This document shows positions 35,327 through 44,652 of a stretch of 64,000 nucleotides of DNA, in pieces. Numbering within the stretch: the first letter of the stretch is position 1; every line of letters begins with the position of its first letter. Position numbers and translations under genes: made by a program. The notes beneath the pieces are model-generated. The model worked only from the letters and a program-made list of their open reading frames with translations. It was not told the DNA's origin and ran no database searches. The stretch comes from Cereibacter sphaeroides. Lineage in GTDB: Bacteria; Pseudomonadota; Alphaproteobacteria; Rhodobacterales; Rhodobacteraceae. The DNA lies in contig QFQS01000003.1 of assembly GCA_003243455.1 (NCBI GenBank), positions 496,001-560,000 on the forward strand. Direction: 5' to 3'.

Positions 35327-36313
35327 TCATGTCCGCGCACCTCCGCGCAGCCGATAGCGGTCAAGGGCCACGGCGGCGATGATCACGAGCCCCTTCACGA
35401 TGTATTGCCAGATGTCGGAAACCCCGATCAGGATCAGCCCGTTCGACAGGACTGCGATGATCAGCGCCCCGACCAGCGTGCCCCAGATCGACCCGACGCC
35501 GCCGACAAAGCTGGTGCCGCCCAGAATGACGGCGGCGATGGCATCCAACTCGTAAGCCTGGCCAAGCTGCAGTCCGTTCGCAGCGTAAAGGCGCGCGGCC
35601 GACATGGCGCCGCCCAGCCCCGCGAGAAAGCCCGACACGCCATAAACGAACAGAAGCACCAGCGGCACCTTGATGCCGGCCAGACGCGCGGCCTCGGGGT
35701 TGCCGCCAGTGGCATAAATCCAGGTGCCGAGCACTGTCCGGCGCAGCACGAACCAGGAAAGCAGGATAACCGTGATGGCAATGATGGCCAGCCACGGCAC
35801 GCCGAAAAGCGATCCGTTGCCTATGATTTCGAAAGGCAAGTCGGGGTTGAATACGGTCGTATCCTTTCCGAGCAGGCGGGCAATGCCCCTGACGGCGGTC
35901 AGCGACCCCAGCGTCACGATGAAGGGCGGCAGTCGAAGCCCGGCGATCAGGGCGCCGTTGGCCAATCCGCAGGCCAGTCCGGCCAGCATTGCCGCAGGTA
36001 TGCCCAGCCAGCCGATCCCCGGCATCAGCGACACGATCACCGCCACCATGGCCGAGGTGGCCAGAACCGAACCCACCGACAAGTCGATGCCACCGGTCAG
36101 GATGACAAAGGTCATGCCCGCCGCCAGAACGATGTTGATCGACGCCTGCTGCATCACGATCGACAGGTTATTCACGCTGATGAACTTGCCGCTCATCATG
36201 TGGAAGGCGATGGCAAGCAGGATAAGCACCGGCAGCATGCCAAGGATTTGCATCATCCCTCGCAGGCCGAGCGCGCCCGGATCGGTCGGTTTGCCTGCCG
36301 CCTCATTGCTCAT
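35327..36313 (-). CDS. Sugar ABC transporter permease (RbsC-like)
   Basis: A 328-residue inner-membrane permease with the class motifs MTFVILTGGIDLSVGSV after the early helices, IYATGGNPEAARLAGIKVPL (ATPase docking) and YELDAIAAVILGGTSFVGG near the end. Its start overlaps the end of the ATPase gene by 11 bp, so both are co-translated. It forms the channel for the binding protein encoded next. Confidence 0.91.
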   Translation of the reverse strand: MSNEAAGKPTDPGALGLRGMMQILGMLPVLILLAIAFHMMSGKFISVNNLSIVMQQASINIVLAAGMTFVILTGGIDLSVGSVLATSAMVAVIVSLMPGIGWLGIPAAMLAGLACGLANGALIAGLRLPPFIVTLGSLTAVRGIARLLGKDTTVFNPDLPFEIIGNGSLFGVPWLAIIAITVILLSWFVLRRTVLGTWIYATGGNPEAARLAGIKVPLVLLFVYGVSGFLAGLGGAMSAARLYAANGLQLGQAYELDAIAAVILGGTSFVGGVGSIWGTLVGALIIAVLSNGLILIGVSDIWQYIVKGLVIIAAVALDRYRLRGGART

Positions 36314-37823
36314 GCGCTGTCTCCTCTGCGACGGTTGCGCCGGTCGACAGCGCCATGATTTCTTCCTGGCTTATGGGGCGGCCTGCCTGGCCGCGCACCT
36401 CGCCGGCAATGTGCCCCTCGCGCATCACCAGCACACGGTCGGCGACGCCGATGATCTCTGGCAGCTCGCTCGAAATCATGATCACGCCCATCCCACGCCC
36501 GACCAGCGTGTCGATGAGCTTGTAGATTTCCGATTTCGCGCCCACGTCGACGCCCCGCGTCGGCTCGTCAAGGATGATGACGCGCGGCTCGGTTTCCAGA
36601 AGGCGGGCCAGAAGCACCTTCTGCTGGTTGCCGCCCGACAGTGACCCGGCATTCACCCGACCCGAGGGGGCCTTGATCCCCAGCGATCGGATTGCCTGGG
36701 CCGAACGTTGCGCCGCGCGGCGAAAGTCGATCACGCCGCCGGCATGCGCATCCCGCTGGATCACGCCGATGTTCATGTTGTCCGAAATCGTCATGTCCAG
36801 GAACAGGCCCAGTCCGGCCCTGTCCTCGGTCAGGTAAGCCAGGCCCTGCGCCAGTGCTTCGCGGGGCGAGCGCGCGGTGAAGGGGCGGCCCGCAAGGGTG
36901 ATCTCGCCGCCGCTGCGGGCATCCGCGCCAAAGATGAGCCGCGCCATTTCCGTGCGGCCCGAGCCGACGAGCCCAGCGATGCCCAGAACCTCACCCTGAT
37001 ACAGATCGAATGAGACATCCCGCACCCGCGCCTCATCGCGCAGTCCGCGCACTGACAATAGCGGCACGCCGGAAGGCGGCGGCGCACCGTGTTCCTTGCG
37101 ATAGAAGCTGCCCAGGTCTCGTCCGACCATCATCGACACAAGCCGGGCTGCGGACAGTTCGGCCCGCTCCAGCGTGCCGATGAAAATACCGTCGCGCAGC
37201 ACGCTCACCCGGTCGGCAAGGGCATAGACCTCTTCCATCCGGTGGCTGATGTAGATGATGGCGATGCCCTGCTTCTTCAGCGTCGCAATCACCTCGAACA
37301 GCCGCTCAGTCTCACGCGTGGAAAGTGAAGTCGTCGGTTCGTCCATCACGATCAGTTTCGCGTCGCTGGACAGTGCGCGCGCGATCTCGACCAGCTGCCG
37401 CTCGCCAAGGGATAGTCTGCCGACAGGAGTCAGGGGCGAGAAAAGAACACCAAGGCGGTCGAGGACCGGCTGCGCCCGATCTGCCATGATGCGGCGGCGC
37501 ACCATCGAAATGGCAGGGCCTTCACGGCCAAGGAACATGTTTTCGGCCACTGTCAGGTTAGGTGCCAGTGACAACTCCTGATAGATGACCGCAATTCCCT
37601 CTTCACGCCCATGGCGCGGCTGGTCTGCAAAGGTGATCTCGCCCCCCGGGTCGGCGGTATAGGCCCCCGAGAGTATCTTCATCAGCGTCGACTTGCCTGC
37701 GCCGTTCTCGCCCATCAGCGCGTGCAGTTCCCCCGGTCGCACGTCCAGACTGACGTCGCGCAATGCCTTGACCGGCCCGAAGGTCTTGGAAATGCCGCGC
37801 ATCTGCAGGATGGAAGCGGTCAT
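36303..37823 (-). CDS. Sugar ABC transporter ATP-binding protein (RbsA-like)
   Basis: A 506-residue tandem ATPase: Walker A GENGAGKST (38-46), LSLGERQLVEIARAL and LIVMDEPTTSLS in the first domain; GLVGSGRTEMARLIFG, LSGGNQQKVLLARLL and VIILDEPTRGVDVGA in the second. The N-terminal domain looks catalytically complete, while the second has the usual degenerate Walker A. It overlaps the deoR-family gene by 4 bp, so regulator and importer share a transcript. Confidence 0.92.
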   Translation of the reverse strand: MTASILQMRGISKTFGPVKALRDVSLDVRPGELHALMGENGAGKSTLMKILSGAYTADPGGEITFADQPRHGREEGIAVIYQELSLAPNLTVAENMFLGREGPAISMVRRRIMADRAQPVLDRLGVLFSPLTPVGRLSLGERQLVEIARALSSDAKLIVMDEPTTSLSTRETERLFEVIATLKKQGIAIIYISHRMEEVYALADRVSVLRDGIFIGTLERAELSAARLVSMMVGRDLGSFYRKEHGAPPPSGVPLLSVRGLRDEARVRDVSFDLYQGEVLGIAGLVGSGRTEMARLIFGADARSGGEITLAGRPFTARSPREALAQGLAYLTEDRAGLGLFLDMTISDNMNIGVIQRDAHAGGVIDFRRAAQRSAQAIRSLGIKAPSGRVNAGSLSGGNQQKVLLARLLETEPRVIILDEPTRGVDVGAKSEIYKLIDTLVGRGMGVIMISSELPEIIGVADRVLVMREGHIAGEVRGQAGRPISQEEIMALSTGATVAEETAHEQ

Positions 37824-38596
37824 GCCTCGCCTCCGCGGGGTGCGATGATGTAGTCAACACCCTCGTCCTCGAGCATGCGCGCGTGCTCGTCGCTTAGATC
37901 CGAATCCGTAATCAGCCTGCCTATCCGGCTCAGCGGCAGCGTCACGGTGGGGGGGCGTGCGGTAAACTTGCGGCTGTCCACAAGCACCACGATTTCGTTG
38001 GCCAGCCGACCCATCTCTGCGGTGAAGCGCACGAGAAGCGGGTGCTGCTCCAGCAGCCCTTCGGCGCTGATGCCCAGGGCGCCTACGAAGAATTGCGCGG
38101 CGTAGAAGGTGTGGCCCGCCCCGCTGGTGTCATAGAGGATACCCGGCTCGCGGTGCAGATCGCCGCCGCCGACGGTCAGCTGACAGGTGCCATGCTCGCC
38201 CAGATAGCCGGCGAGCGGCAGCGAGTTGGTAAAGACGCGCACATTCCGATGTGCAATCTCGCAGCCGAACTGGAAACAGGTCGATCCGCCATGAACGATG
38301 ATCAGGCTGCCGTCGCGAACGATCGCCGCCGCAGCACGGGCGATGTCACGCTTTTGAGCAACCGCAATGTCTCGGTTCTCGAAAAAGGGCAGGGCCGCCG
38401 CGCGAGGCGGCAGTCCGTCAAGAGCCGCCACTCCGCCATAGACCTTACGCGCGCGGCCTGCCTCGTGCAGCTTTTCGATGTCACGCCGGATTGTCGCACC
38501 AGAGACACCGACCTGGATCTGCAAATCGCGGACCGATGCAAAAGGTCGCTCAGTTAGGACGCCCAGGATGCGGGATTGGCGCTCTAAGTCGTTCAC
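37820..38596 (-). CDS. DeoR/GlpR-family transcriptional regulator
   Basis: A 258-residue regulator: N-terminal winged helix (RQSRILGVLTERPFASVRDLQIQVGVSGATIRRDIEKL, about 6-43) and the DeoR sugar-phosphate sensor domain with LIIVHGGSTCFQFG and the RPPTVTLPLSRIGRLITDS end. It is the first gene of the pentose operon and probably represses it until a phosphorylated pentose appears. Upstream lies the 38597-38814 region with a candidate operator. Confidence 0.9.
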   Translation of the reverse strand: MNDLERQSRILGVLTERPFASVRDLQIQVGVSGATIRRDIEKLHEAGRARKVYGGVAALDGLPPRAAALPFFENRDIAVAQKRDIARAAAAIVRDGSLIIVHGGSTCFQFGCEIAHRNVRVFTNSLPLAGYLGEHGTCQLTVGGGDLHREPGILYDTSGAGHTFYAAQFFVGALGISAEGLLEQHPLLVRFTAEMGRLANEIVVLVDSRKFTARPPTVTLPLSRIGRLITDSDLSDEHARMLEDEGVDYIIAPRGGEA

Positions 38597-38670
38597 GAGC
38601 CCCTCCCAAAGCCTCTGCGATGATTGGACTTGATCATGTATGGCAGATTAGTGCAAATACTTTTTCTTTC

Positions 38671-38688
38671 GCGATCAAACTGTATCGC
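38671..38688. promoter_or_regulatory. Candidate operator of the DeoR-family regulator
   Basis: GCGAT (38671-38675) and ATCGC (38684-38688) form an inverted repeat with an 8-bp AT-rich centre, in the region between the divergent deoR-type gene and the serine hydrolase gene. The arms are short; the position 75 bp upstream of the regulator is its main support. Confidence 0.35.
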
Positions 38689-38814
38689 AAGGTGAGAGGT
38701 CGAAGGAACTTCACCGCAAGTTTATCCGCAAAGAGCACTTTCCCGCGCCGGCGGCATTTCAGGTCGGATCAGGATTGCCCATGATGGGCGCATTACCATT
38801 CCATGGGGCCGACG

Positions 38815-39798
38815 ATGCTGACCCGCCGCTGCTTCACCGCCTTTTTTGCTGCCGGTGTTGCAACGCCCTTTGTCACGCCCGCCAGAGCGCAGGTTGCCGA
38901 GGTGGACTCCGCGATAGCCGAACTTACGCAATTGCACGCTCTGGTCGTTCAGCGCGGCGATGAGGTCGTTATTTCCGAGGCCCCGCGCGGGCCTGGCCTG
39001 GAACATGCCGCCAACATCAAGTCCTGTTCGAAAAGCATACTGGCCCTGCTTCTTGGCTCCGCAATCGGGCAAGGCGAAATAGCTGACCTCGATGCCACTT
39101 TGGGCCAGATCGCCTCACCGCTCATACCCGGCGATGCGACCGAGGGCGTTGTGGACCTGACCATGCTTGACCTTGTGACCCTGCGCGCCGGTCTTGAGGG
39201 CACGTCGGGGCCGAACTACGGGGCCTGGGTCGAATCCCGGAACTGGGTATCGCATGCTCTGCGCAGGCCGATGATCAGCGAACCTGGGACGCGCATGATC
39301 TATTCGACCGGCACTACCCATGTGCTGGGTGCGGTTCTGGCGACAGTGACTGGCGACGGCTTGCTGTCGCTGACAAGATCGCGACTGGGCGAGCCTTTGG
39401 ATTTCGATGTCGCACCCTGGACGCGCGATCCACAGGGATTCTATCTTGGTGGCAACGAGATGGCCCTGACCCCTCGCGCAATGCTGAAAATTGCGCTGCT
39501 GATGCGGGATGGCGGCAGGTTCGATGGGCAGCAAGTGATACCCGAGGCCTGGGTGCAAGCCTCGCAAGTTCCAAGGACACAGTCGCCCTATTCCGGGCTG
39601 GGCTATGGCTATGGCTGGTTTGTCAGCTCTTCCGGTTACGTCATCGCAAGAGGATACGGGGGGCAGATCATCGCGGCCCATCCTGGCCGCGGTCTGGCGG
39701 TCGCTTTAACCTCTGATCCCAACCAGCCCGCCCGATCCGAAGGGTATTTCGGTGCGCTGATGCGGTTGCTTGACGGGCCGATACTGTCGCTGGCCTGA
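38815..39798 (+). CDS. Tat-exported beta-lactamase-family serine hydrolase
   Basis: A 327-residue serine hydrolase of the class C beta-lactamase/esterase fold (Beta-lactamase Pfam family). The N-terminus MLTRRCFTAFFAAGVATPF has a twin-arginine followed by a hydrophobic stretch and AQ cleavage site, so export by Tat is likely. Catalytic SxxK is in NIKSCSKSILALLLG, and the YxN equivalent is YSTGTTHVLG; a GYGYGW segment and a GYGGQII box lie near the C-terminus. A start 4 codons earlier is possible. It may cleave amides or esters (6-aminohexanoate-oligomer hydrolase-like) rather than beta-lactams. It is separate from the following operon by 108 bp. Confidence 0.78.
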   Translation: MLTRRCFTAFFAAGVATPFVTPARAQVAEVDSAIAELTQLHALVVQRGDEVVISEAPRGPGLEHAANIKSCSKSILALLLGSAIGQGEIADLDATLGQIASPLIPGDATEGVVDLTMLDLVTLRAGLEGTSGPNYGAWVESRNWVSHALRRPMISEPGTRMIYSTGTTHVLGAVLATVTGDGLLSLTRSRLGEPLDFDVAPWTRDPQGFYLGGNEMALTPRAMLKIALLMRDGGRFDGQQVIPEAWVQASQVPRTQSPYSGLGYGYGWFVSSSGYVIARGYGGQIIAAHPGRGLAVALTSDPNQPARSEGYFGALMRLLDGPILSLA

Positions 39799-39906
39799 AA
39801 ATAGTCAGCGCGGCGTCTTCCGCAATCGCTTTGGAAACCTTGCCACCGCTTGACCCCGCCGTGCCGCCCGGCAATGTGGGCGCGCCGGAAACCGGGCAGG
39901 GGTTGC

Positions 39907-42096
39907 ATGGATCGCGCCGAAATAGTTCACGAGAATTTCCTGCGGCGCGTCGCGTCGGGTGACTTGCCGTCCGGGCGCCCGCCCGTCGGACCGCTGACGC
40001 CGGAACTGGCCGTTGCCGCCTATCGTGCCGGATGCCTGACGCGTGCGCTGGACCGGCAAAGCCGCGTGATGCAACGGGCAGGGCAGGGGTTCTACACCAT
40101 TGGATCCTCTGGACATGAGGGCATGGCGGCGGTGGCACTTGCGTTGTGTCCAGCCGACATGGCCTTTCTTCACTACCGCGATGCCGCGTTCCAGATCGCC
40201 CGCGCGGGACAGGTGCCGGGGCAGACGCCTGCATGGGACATGCTTTTGTCCTTCGCGTCCTCCACTGATGATCCCATCTCGGGCGGGCGGCACAAGGTGC
40301 TGGGCTCGCGGCCTCTGATGATCCCGCCGCAGACCTCGACCATCGCCAGCCATCTGCCAAAGGCGGTGGGGGCCGCCTATTCCATCGGCGCGGGCAGACG
40401 TCACCGACCTGAACATGCGATGTTGTCGGATGATGCGGTGGTCATGTGCAGCTTTGGTGATGCCTCTGCCAACCATTCTACCGCGCAGGGGGCGTTCAAC
40501 GCCGCGCAATGGACATCTTATCAGTCGGTTCCGATGCCGCTCTTGTTCGTGTGCGAGGACAACGGCATCGGCATCTCGACCAAGACGCCGAAGGGCTGGA
40601 TCGAGGCGAATTTCGCGCAGCGGCCTGGGCTAAAGTATTTCAAGGCGGACGGGCTGGACATCTACGACGCCTTCCGCGTTGCCAGCGAGGCGGCGAACTA
40701 TGTCCGCAGCCGCCGCAAGCCCGCCTTCCTGCATCTGCACACGATCCGGCTTTACGGCCATGCCGGTGCCGATGTGCCGACAACCTATCTGCCTCGCGAA
40801 GAGGTCGAGGCCGAAGAGGCGCAGGATCCGCTGCTGCATTCGGTGCGCCTGTTGGCCGAGGCGGGCGTGATGGACCCCGCCGACGCGCTGGCGGTCTATA
40901 CCCAGACTAACGATCGCGTTGCCCGTGTCGCTGCCGATGCGGTGACGCGGCCCCGGTTGCAGACGGCGGCCGAGGTGATGGCAAGCCTGATCCCGCCGAA
41001 ACGCGCTTGCCAGCCTACGAACGGCCCGAGCGCCGAGGCGCGGGCAGCGGCCTTTGGCGGCGACATGAAGGCGATGGAAGAGCCGCAGATCATGTCGCGC
41101 CTGATCAACTGGGCACTGACAGATCTGATGCTGACCCACCACGAGATCGTGATGATGGGCGAGGATGTTGGCCGCAAGGGTGGCGTCTATGGCGTCACGC
41201 AAAAGCTGACGCAGCGGTTTGGCCCGGACCGGATGATTGACACGCTGCTGGACGAACAGTCGATCCTGGGTCTTGCCATCGGCATGGCGCAGAACGGTTT
41301 CGTGCCGATGCCGGAAATCCAGTTCCTGGCCTATCTACACAACGCCGAGGACCAGTTGAGGGGAGAGGCGGCGACGCTGCCCTTCTTCTCAGACGGGCAG
41401 TTCACAAATCCGATGGTGCTGCGCATCGCGGGGCTGGGGTATCAGAAGGGTTTCGGCGGGCATTTCCACAACGACAATTCGGTCGCCGTCCTGCGCGATA
41501 TTCCGGGAATGATCGTCGCCGTGCCGTCGAACGGCTCCGATGCCGCGATGATGCTGCGCGAATGCGTCCGGCTGGCGCGGGAAGAGCAGCGGCTGGTGGT
41601 GTTCCTTGAGCCGATCGCGCTTTACCCAATGCGTGATTTGGCTGCGGAGAAGGACGGCGGCTGGATGCGCCGTTATCCCGACCCGTCGCTGACGATCCCT
41701 CTGGGCGAGGTCGGCGTGGTTGGTGCAGGGACAGACCTTGCCATCGTGACCTTCGGCAACGGCACCTACCTGTCGCATCAGGCGCTGCCACAGATTGAGG
41801 AGGCAGGGATCAATACGCGCATCATTGATCTGCGCTGGCTGTCGCCGCTGCCGAAAGAGGCGCTGACCCAGGCGGTCAGGGGGTGCCGCAACGTGCTGGT
41901 CGTGGATGAGACGCGGCACTCCGGCGGTGTGGCCGAGGCTTTGATGGCGCATCTGCATGAGGCGACGGATGCGCGCCTGGCGCGGCTTACTGCCGAGGAT
42001 AGTTTCATTGCGACCGGCCCGGCCTATGCCGTCACCATGCCGTCGAGAGACAGAATAGTCGCGGCGGCGAAGGCGTTGGTGGAGGGCGGCGCATGA
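39907..42096 (+). CDS. Fused 2-oxoacid dehydrogenase E1 (alpha-beta), thiamine-diphosphate dependent
   Basis: A 729-residue fusion. Residues about 1-340 resemble the E1 alpha subunit: the diphosphate-binding region GDASANHSTAQGAFNAAQW (184-202, with GDA in place of GDG) and FVCEDNGIGISTKTPKGW. Residues about 385-729 resemble E1 beta: IVMMGEDVGRKGGVYGVT, LDEQSILGLAIGMAQNGFVPMPEIQF and the C-terminal VDETRHSGGVAEAL. Branched-chain keto-acid or acetoin dehydrogenases are the nearest relatives. No lipoyl E2 or E3 gene is present, so the enzyme may borrow one or work as a decarboxylase/carboligase. ATG at 39907 follows AGGGG. It overlaps the next gene by 4 bp. Confidence 0.87.
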   Translation: MDRAEIVHENFLRRVASGDLPSGRPPVGPLTPELAVAAYRAGCLTRALDRQSRVMQRAGQGFYTIGSSGHEGMAAVALALCPADMAFLHYRDAAFQIARAGQVPGQTPAWDMLLSFASSTDDPISGGRHKVLGSRPLMIPPQTSTIASHLPKAVGAAYSIGAGRRHRPEHAMLSDDAVVMCSFGDASANHSTAQGAFNAAQWTSYQSVPMPLLFVCEDNGIGISTKTPKGWIEANFAQRPGLKYFKADGLDIYDAFRVASEAANYVRSRRKPAFLHLHTIRLYGHAGADVPTTYLPREEVEAEEAQDPLLHSVRLLAEAGVMDPADALAVYTQTNDRVARVAADAVTRPRLQTAAEVMASLIPPKRACQPTNGPSAEARAAAFGGDMKAMEEPQIMSRLINWALTDLMLTHHEIVMMGEDVGRKGGVYGVTQKLTQRFGPDRMIDTLLDEQSILGLAIGMAQNGFVPMPEIQFLAYLHNAEDQLRGEAATLPFFSDGQFTNPMVLRIAGLGYQKGFGGHFHNDNSVAVLRDIPGMIVAVPSNGSDAAMMLRECVRLAREEQRLVVFLEPIALYPMRDLAAEKDGGWMRRYPDPSLTIPLGEVGVVGAGTDLAIVTFGNGTYLSHQALPQIEEAGINTRIIDLRWLSPLPKEALTQAVRGCRNVLVVDETRHSGGVAEALMAHLHEATDARLARLTAEDSFIATGPAYAVTMPSRDRIVAAAKALVEGGA

Positions 42097-43136
42097 AGAC
42101 CGCCGTCGTCCTCTGTCCCGGTCGCGGCACCTATAATGCGACCGAACTCGGATACCTTGCGCGTCATTTCCCCGATGCCGGTTTGCTGTCGCGTTTCGAC
42201 ACAATGCGCCGAGAGATGAACCAGCCTGCGCTGAGCGAGCTGGACGGGGCTGCGAAATTCTCGCTGGCGCTTCATAGTCGGGGCGACAACGCAAGCGGGT
42301 TGATCTACGCGGCAACGGTCGGCGATTTTCTGTCGATTGACCGAGAGGCAGTGCGTGTCGTCGCGGTGACGGGCAATTCCATGGGATGGTATTCGGCGCT
42401 TGCCTGCGCCGGAGCGGTCGGTCTTGAAGACGGGTTCCGCATCTCGAACACGATGGGCACACTGATGCAGCGCGCCATGATCGGTGGGCAGCTTGTCTAT
42501 CCCTGGCTGGAAGAGGACTGGCATCCGCGCCCCGAGCGCAAGGCGGAACTTCTGAGGCTCGTGTCCGAGATAGCCGCTCGACCCGGGCACCATCTGTATC
42601 TGTCGATCGACCTAGGTGGTCTGCTTGTGCTGGCCGGCAACGAAGAGGGCCTGAAGGCCTTTGAAGCATCCGTTGAGCCGGTCCAGGGGCGTTTTCCGAT
42701 GCGCCTTGGCAATCACGCCGCCTTTCACACGCCGCTTCAGGGGCCTGTCGCCGCTGAAGGAGGCGCCACTCTACCGCCCGTTCTATTCAAAAGAACGCAG
42801 CTTCCGATGATCGACGGACGGGGGCATGTCTGGTGGCCGGGGGCCTATGATGCGGCAACGGCGCATTCCTATACCTTCGGTCATCAGGTGGTGGAAGCCT
42901 ATGACTTCACCGCTGCCATACGCACCGCCGCGCGGGAATTCGCGCCTGATCTGTTTGTCGTGACCGGACCGGGCACGACACTGGGTGGTGCGGTCGCGCA
43001 ATCACTTATCCTCGCCGGGTGGCGGGGGATGCAGGACAAAACGACGTTCCGCGGGCTGCAGGATCGCGAGCCATTTCTTGTCTCAATGGGAATGGACGAC
43101 CAGCGCAGCCTCGTTACCAAGGGAGAAAAGAGATGA
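42093..43136 (+). CDS. Acyl-carrier-protein S-malonyltransferase-like protein
   Basis: A 347-residue protein of the FabD/acyltransferase fold. The N-terminal PGRGTY replaces the FabD PGQGSQ motif, the nucleophile elbow is GNSMG (94-98, Ser96), and a downstream GNHAAFHTPL supplies the catalytic His as in FabD (AFHSPLM). So the Ser-His dyad is intact, while the oxyanion and substrate loops are altered. It sits between an E1-type enzyme and an aldehyde dehydrogenase, overlapping both genes by 4 bp. Its job in this context is unknown; it could move an acyl group between a carrier and CoA. It is clearly not the housekeeping FabD. Confidence 0.72.
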   Translation: MKTAVVLCPGRGTYNATELGYLARHFPDAGLLSRFDTMRREMNQPALSELDGAAKFSLALHSRGDNASGLIYAATVGDFLSIDREAVRVVAVTGNSMGWYSALACAGAVGLEDGFRISNTMGTLMQRAMIGGQLVYPWLEEDWHPRPERKAELLRLVSEIAARPGHHLYLSIDLGGLLVLAGNEEGLKAFEASVEPVQGRFPMRLGNHAAFHTPLQGPVAAEGGATLPPVLFKRTQLPMIDGRGHVWWPGAYDAATAHSYTFGHQVVEAYDFTAAIRTAAREFAPDLFVVTGPGTTLGGAVAQSLILAGWRGMQDKTTFRGLQDREPFLVSMGMDDQRSLVTKGEKR

Positions 43137-44629
43137 GCCATACCGATACGCTTGCCGCTGCAGGTCTGACCAAGGCCGATCTGACCGGGGGCCAGCGGAT
43201 TGTCCGCTCTCCCATCGACGGTGCGGAGCTTGCGCGGGTGGTGGAGACTGCGCCCGCGGAGATGGAAGCCGTGATCGCGCGCGCCAAGGGGGCCTTCGTC
43301 CTGTGGCGTCAGGTGCCTGCACCCCGTCGCGGCGAACTGGTGCGCCTGCTGGGCGAGGAACTGCGGGCCTCGAAAGAGGCGCTGGGCGCGTTGGTCACGC
43401 TGGAGGTCGGCAAGATCACCTCGGAAGGCCTTGGTGAAGTGCAGGAGATGATCGACATCTGCGATTTCGCCGTCGGCCTGTCGCGGCAGCTTTACGGGCT
43501 GACCATCGCGTCGGAACGACCGGGGCACCGGATGACGGAGACGTGGCATCCGGTGGGGCCGGTCGGTGTGATCTCGGCCTTCAACTTTCCGGTCGCGGTG
43601 TGGAGCTGGAACGCGGCGCTGGCGCTGGTCTGCGGCAACCCGGTGATCTGGAAGCCGTCGGAAAAGACGCCGCTGACCGCGATGGCGACGCAGAAAATAT
43701 TGGAGCGTGCGATCAGGCGGTTCGGATCGGACGCACCGGAGGGGTTGGCGCAGCTTGTCATCGGCGGGGCCGAGGTTGGCGCGGCGATGGTTGCGTCGCG
43801 GGAGGTGCCGGTTCTGTCGGCAACGGGATCGACGCGGATGGGGGGCGTCGTCGGCCCGCAGGTTCAGGCGCGCTGGGGGCGGCCGATACTGGAACTGGGC
43901 GGGAACAACGCGATGATCGTGGCGCCCTCGGCGGACCTCGACATGGCGGTGCGGGCCATCGTGTTCAGCGCGGTCGGGACGGCGGGGCAGCGCTGCACCT
44001 CGTTGCGGCGGCTGATCGTTCACAACTCGGTTCGGGCCGATCTGGTGGGGCGGCTGAAGAAGGCCTACGCCTCGCTTCCCATCGGGGACCCGCGGGCGGC
44101 GGGGACGCTGGTGGGGCCGTTAATCGACGCGGGCGCGCAGGAAAGGATGCTGGCGCAGCTTGAGCGGGCGCGGGCCGAGGGTGGCGTGGTTCACGGCGGC
44201 GGCGTCGCGAAGGGTCCGCAGGGCGGGGCCTATGTGGAGCCGGCGCTGGTGGAGATGCCGGGGCAGACGGAGACGGTTCGGGAAGAGACGTTCGCGCCGA
44301 TCCTGTACGTGATGGGATACGAGGATCTGGAGCAGGCGATTGCCCTGCAGAACGATGTCCCGCAGGGGCTGTCCTCCTGTATATTCACGCTGGACCTGCG
44401 GGAGGCGGAGACTTTCCTGTCTGCTGCCGGGTCGGACTGCGGGATTGCAAATGTGAATATCGGGCCTTCGGGGGCCGAGATCGGCGGCGCCTTCGGGGGC
44501 GAGAAAGAGACCGGTGGCGGGCGCGAGTCCGGGTCGGACGCCTGGAAGGGCTACATGCGGCGGCAGACCAGCACGGTCAATTATTCGACGAAGCTTCCGT
44601 TGGCCCAGGGTGTGAAATTCGACTTCTGA
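43133..44629 (+). CDS. Aldehyde dehydrogenase, ALDH7 type (aminoadipate-semialdehyde dehydrogenase-like)
   Basis: A 498-residue NAD(P)-dependent aldehyde dehydrogenase. The ALDH7-specific stretch SERPGHRMTETWHPVGPVGV leads into ISAFNFPVAVWSWNAALALV. The catalytic Glu is in LELGGNNAMIV and the catalytic Cys in GTAGQRCTSLRR. Members oxidise alpha-aminoadipate semialdehyde (piperideine-6-carboxylate) and related omega-semialdehydes. It closes the E1/acyltransferase operon with a 4-bp overlap at its start. The final substrate in this operon is inferred, not shown. Confidence 0.88.
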   Translation: MSHTDTLAAAGLTKADLTGGQRIVRSPIDGAELARVVETAPAEMEAVIARAKGAFVLWRQVPAPRRGELVRLLGEELRASKEALGALVTLEVGKITSEGLGEVQEMIDICDFAVGLSRQLYGLTIASERPGHRMTETWHPVGPVGVISAFNFPVAVWSWNAALALVCGNPVIWKPSEKTPLTAMATQKILERAIRRFGSDAPEGLAQLVIGGAEVGAAMVASREVPVLSATGSTRMGGVVGPQVQARWGRPILELGGNNAMIVAPSADLDMAVRAIVFSAVGTAGQRCTSLRRLIVHNSVRADLVGRLKKAYASLPIGDPRAAGTLVGPLIDAGAQERMLAQLERARAEGGVVHGGGVAKGPQGGAYVEPALVEMPGQTETVREETFAPILYVMGYEDLEQAIALQNDVPQGLSSCIFTLDLREAETFLSAAGSDCGIANVNIGPSGAEIGGAFGGEKETGGGRESGSDAWKGYMRRQTSTVNYSTKLPLAQGVKFDF

Positions 44630-44652
44630 CACCCGTGATTGTACGCGTGCAA

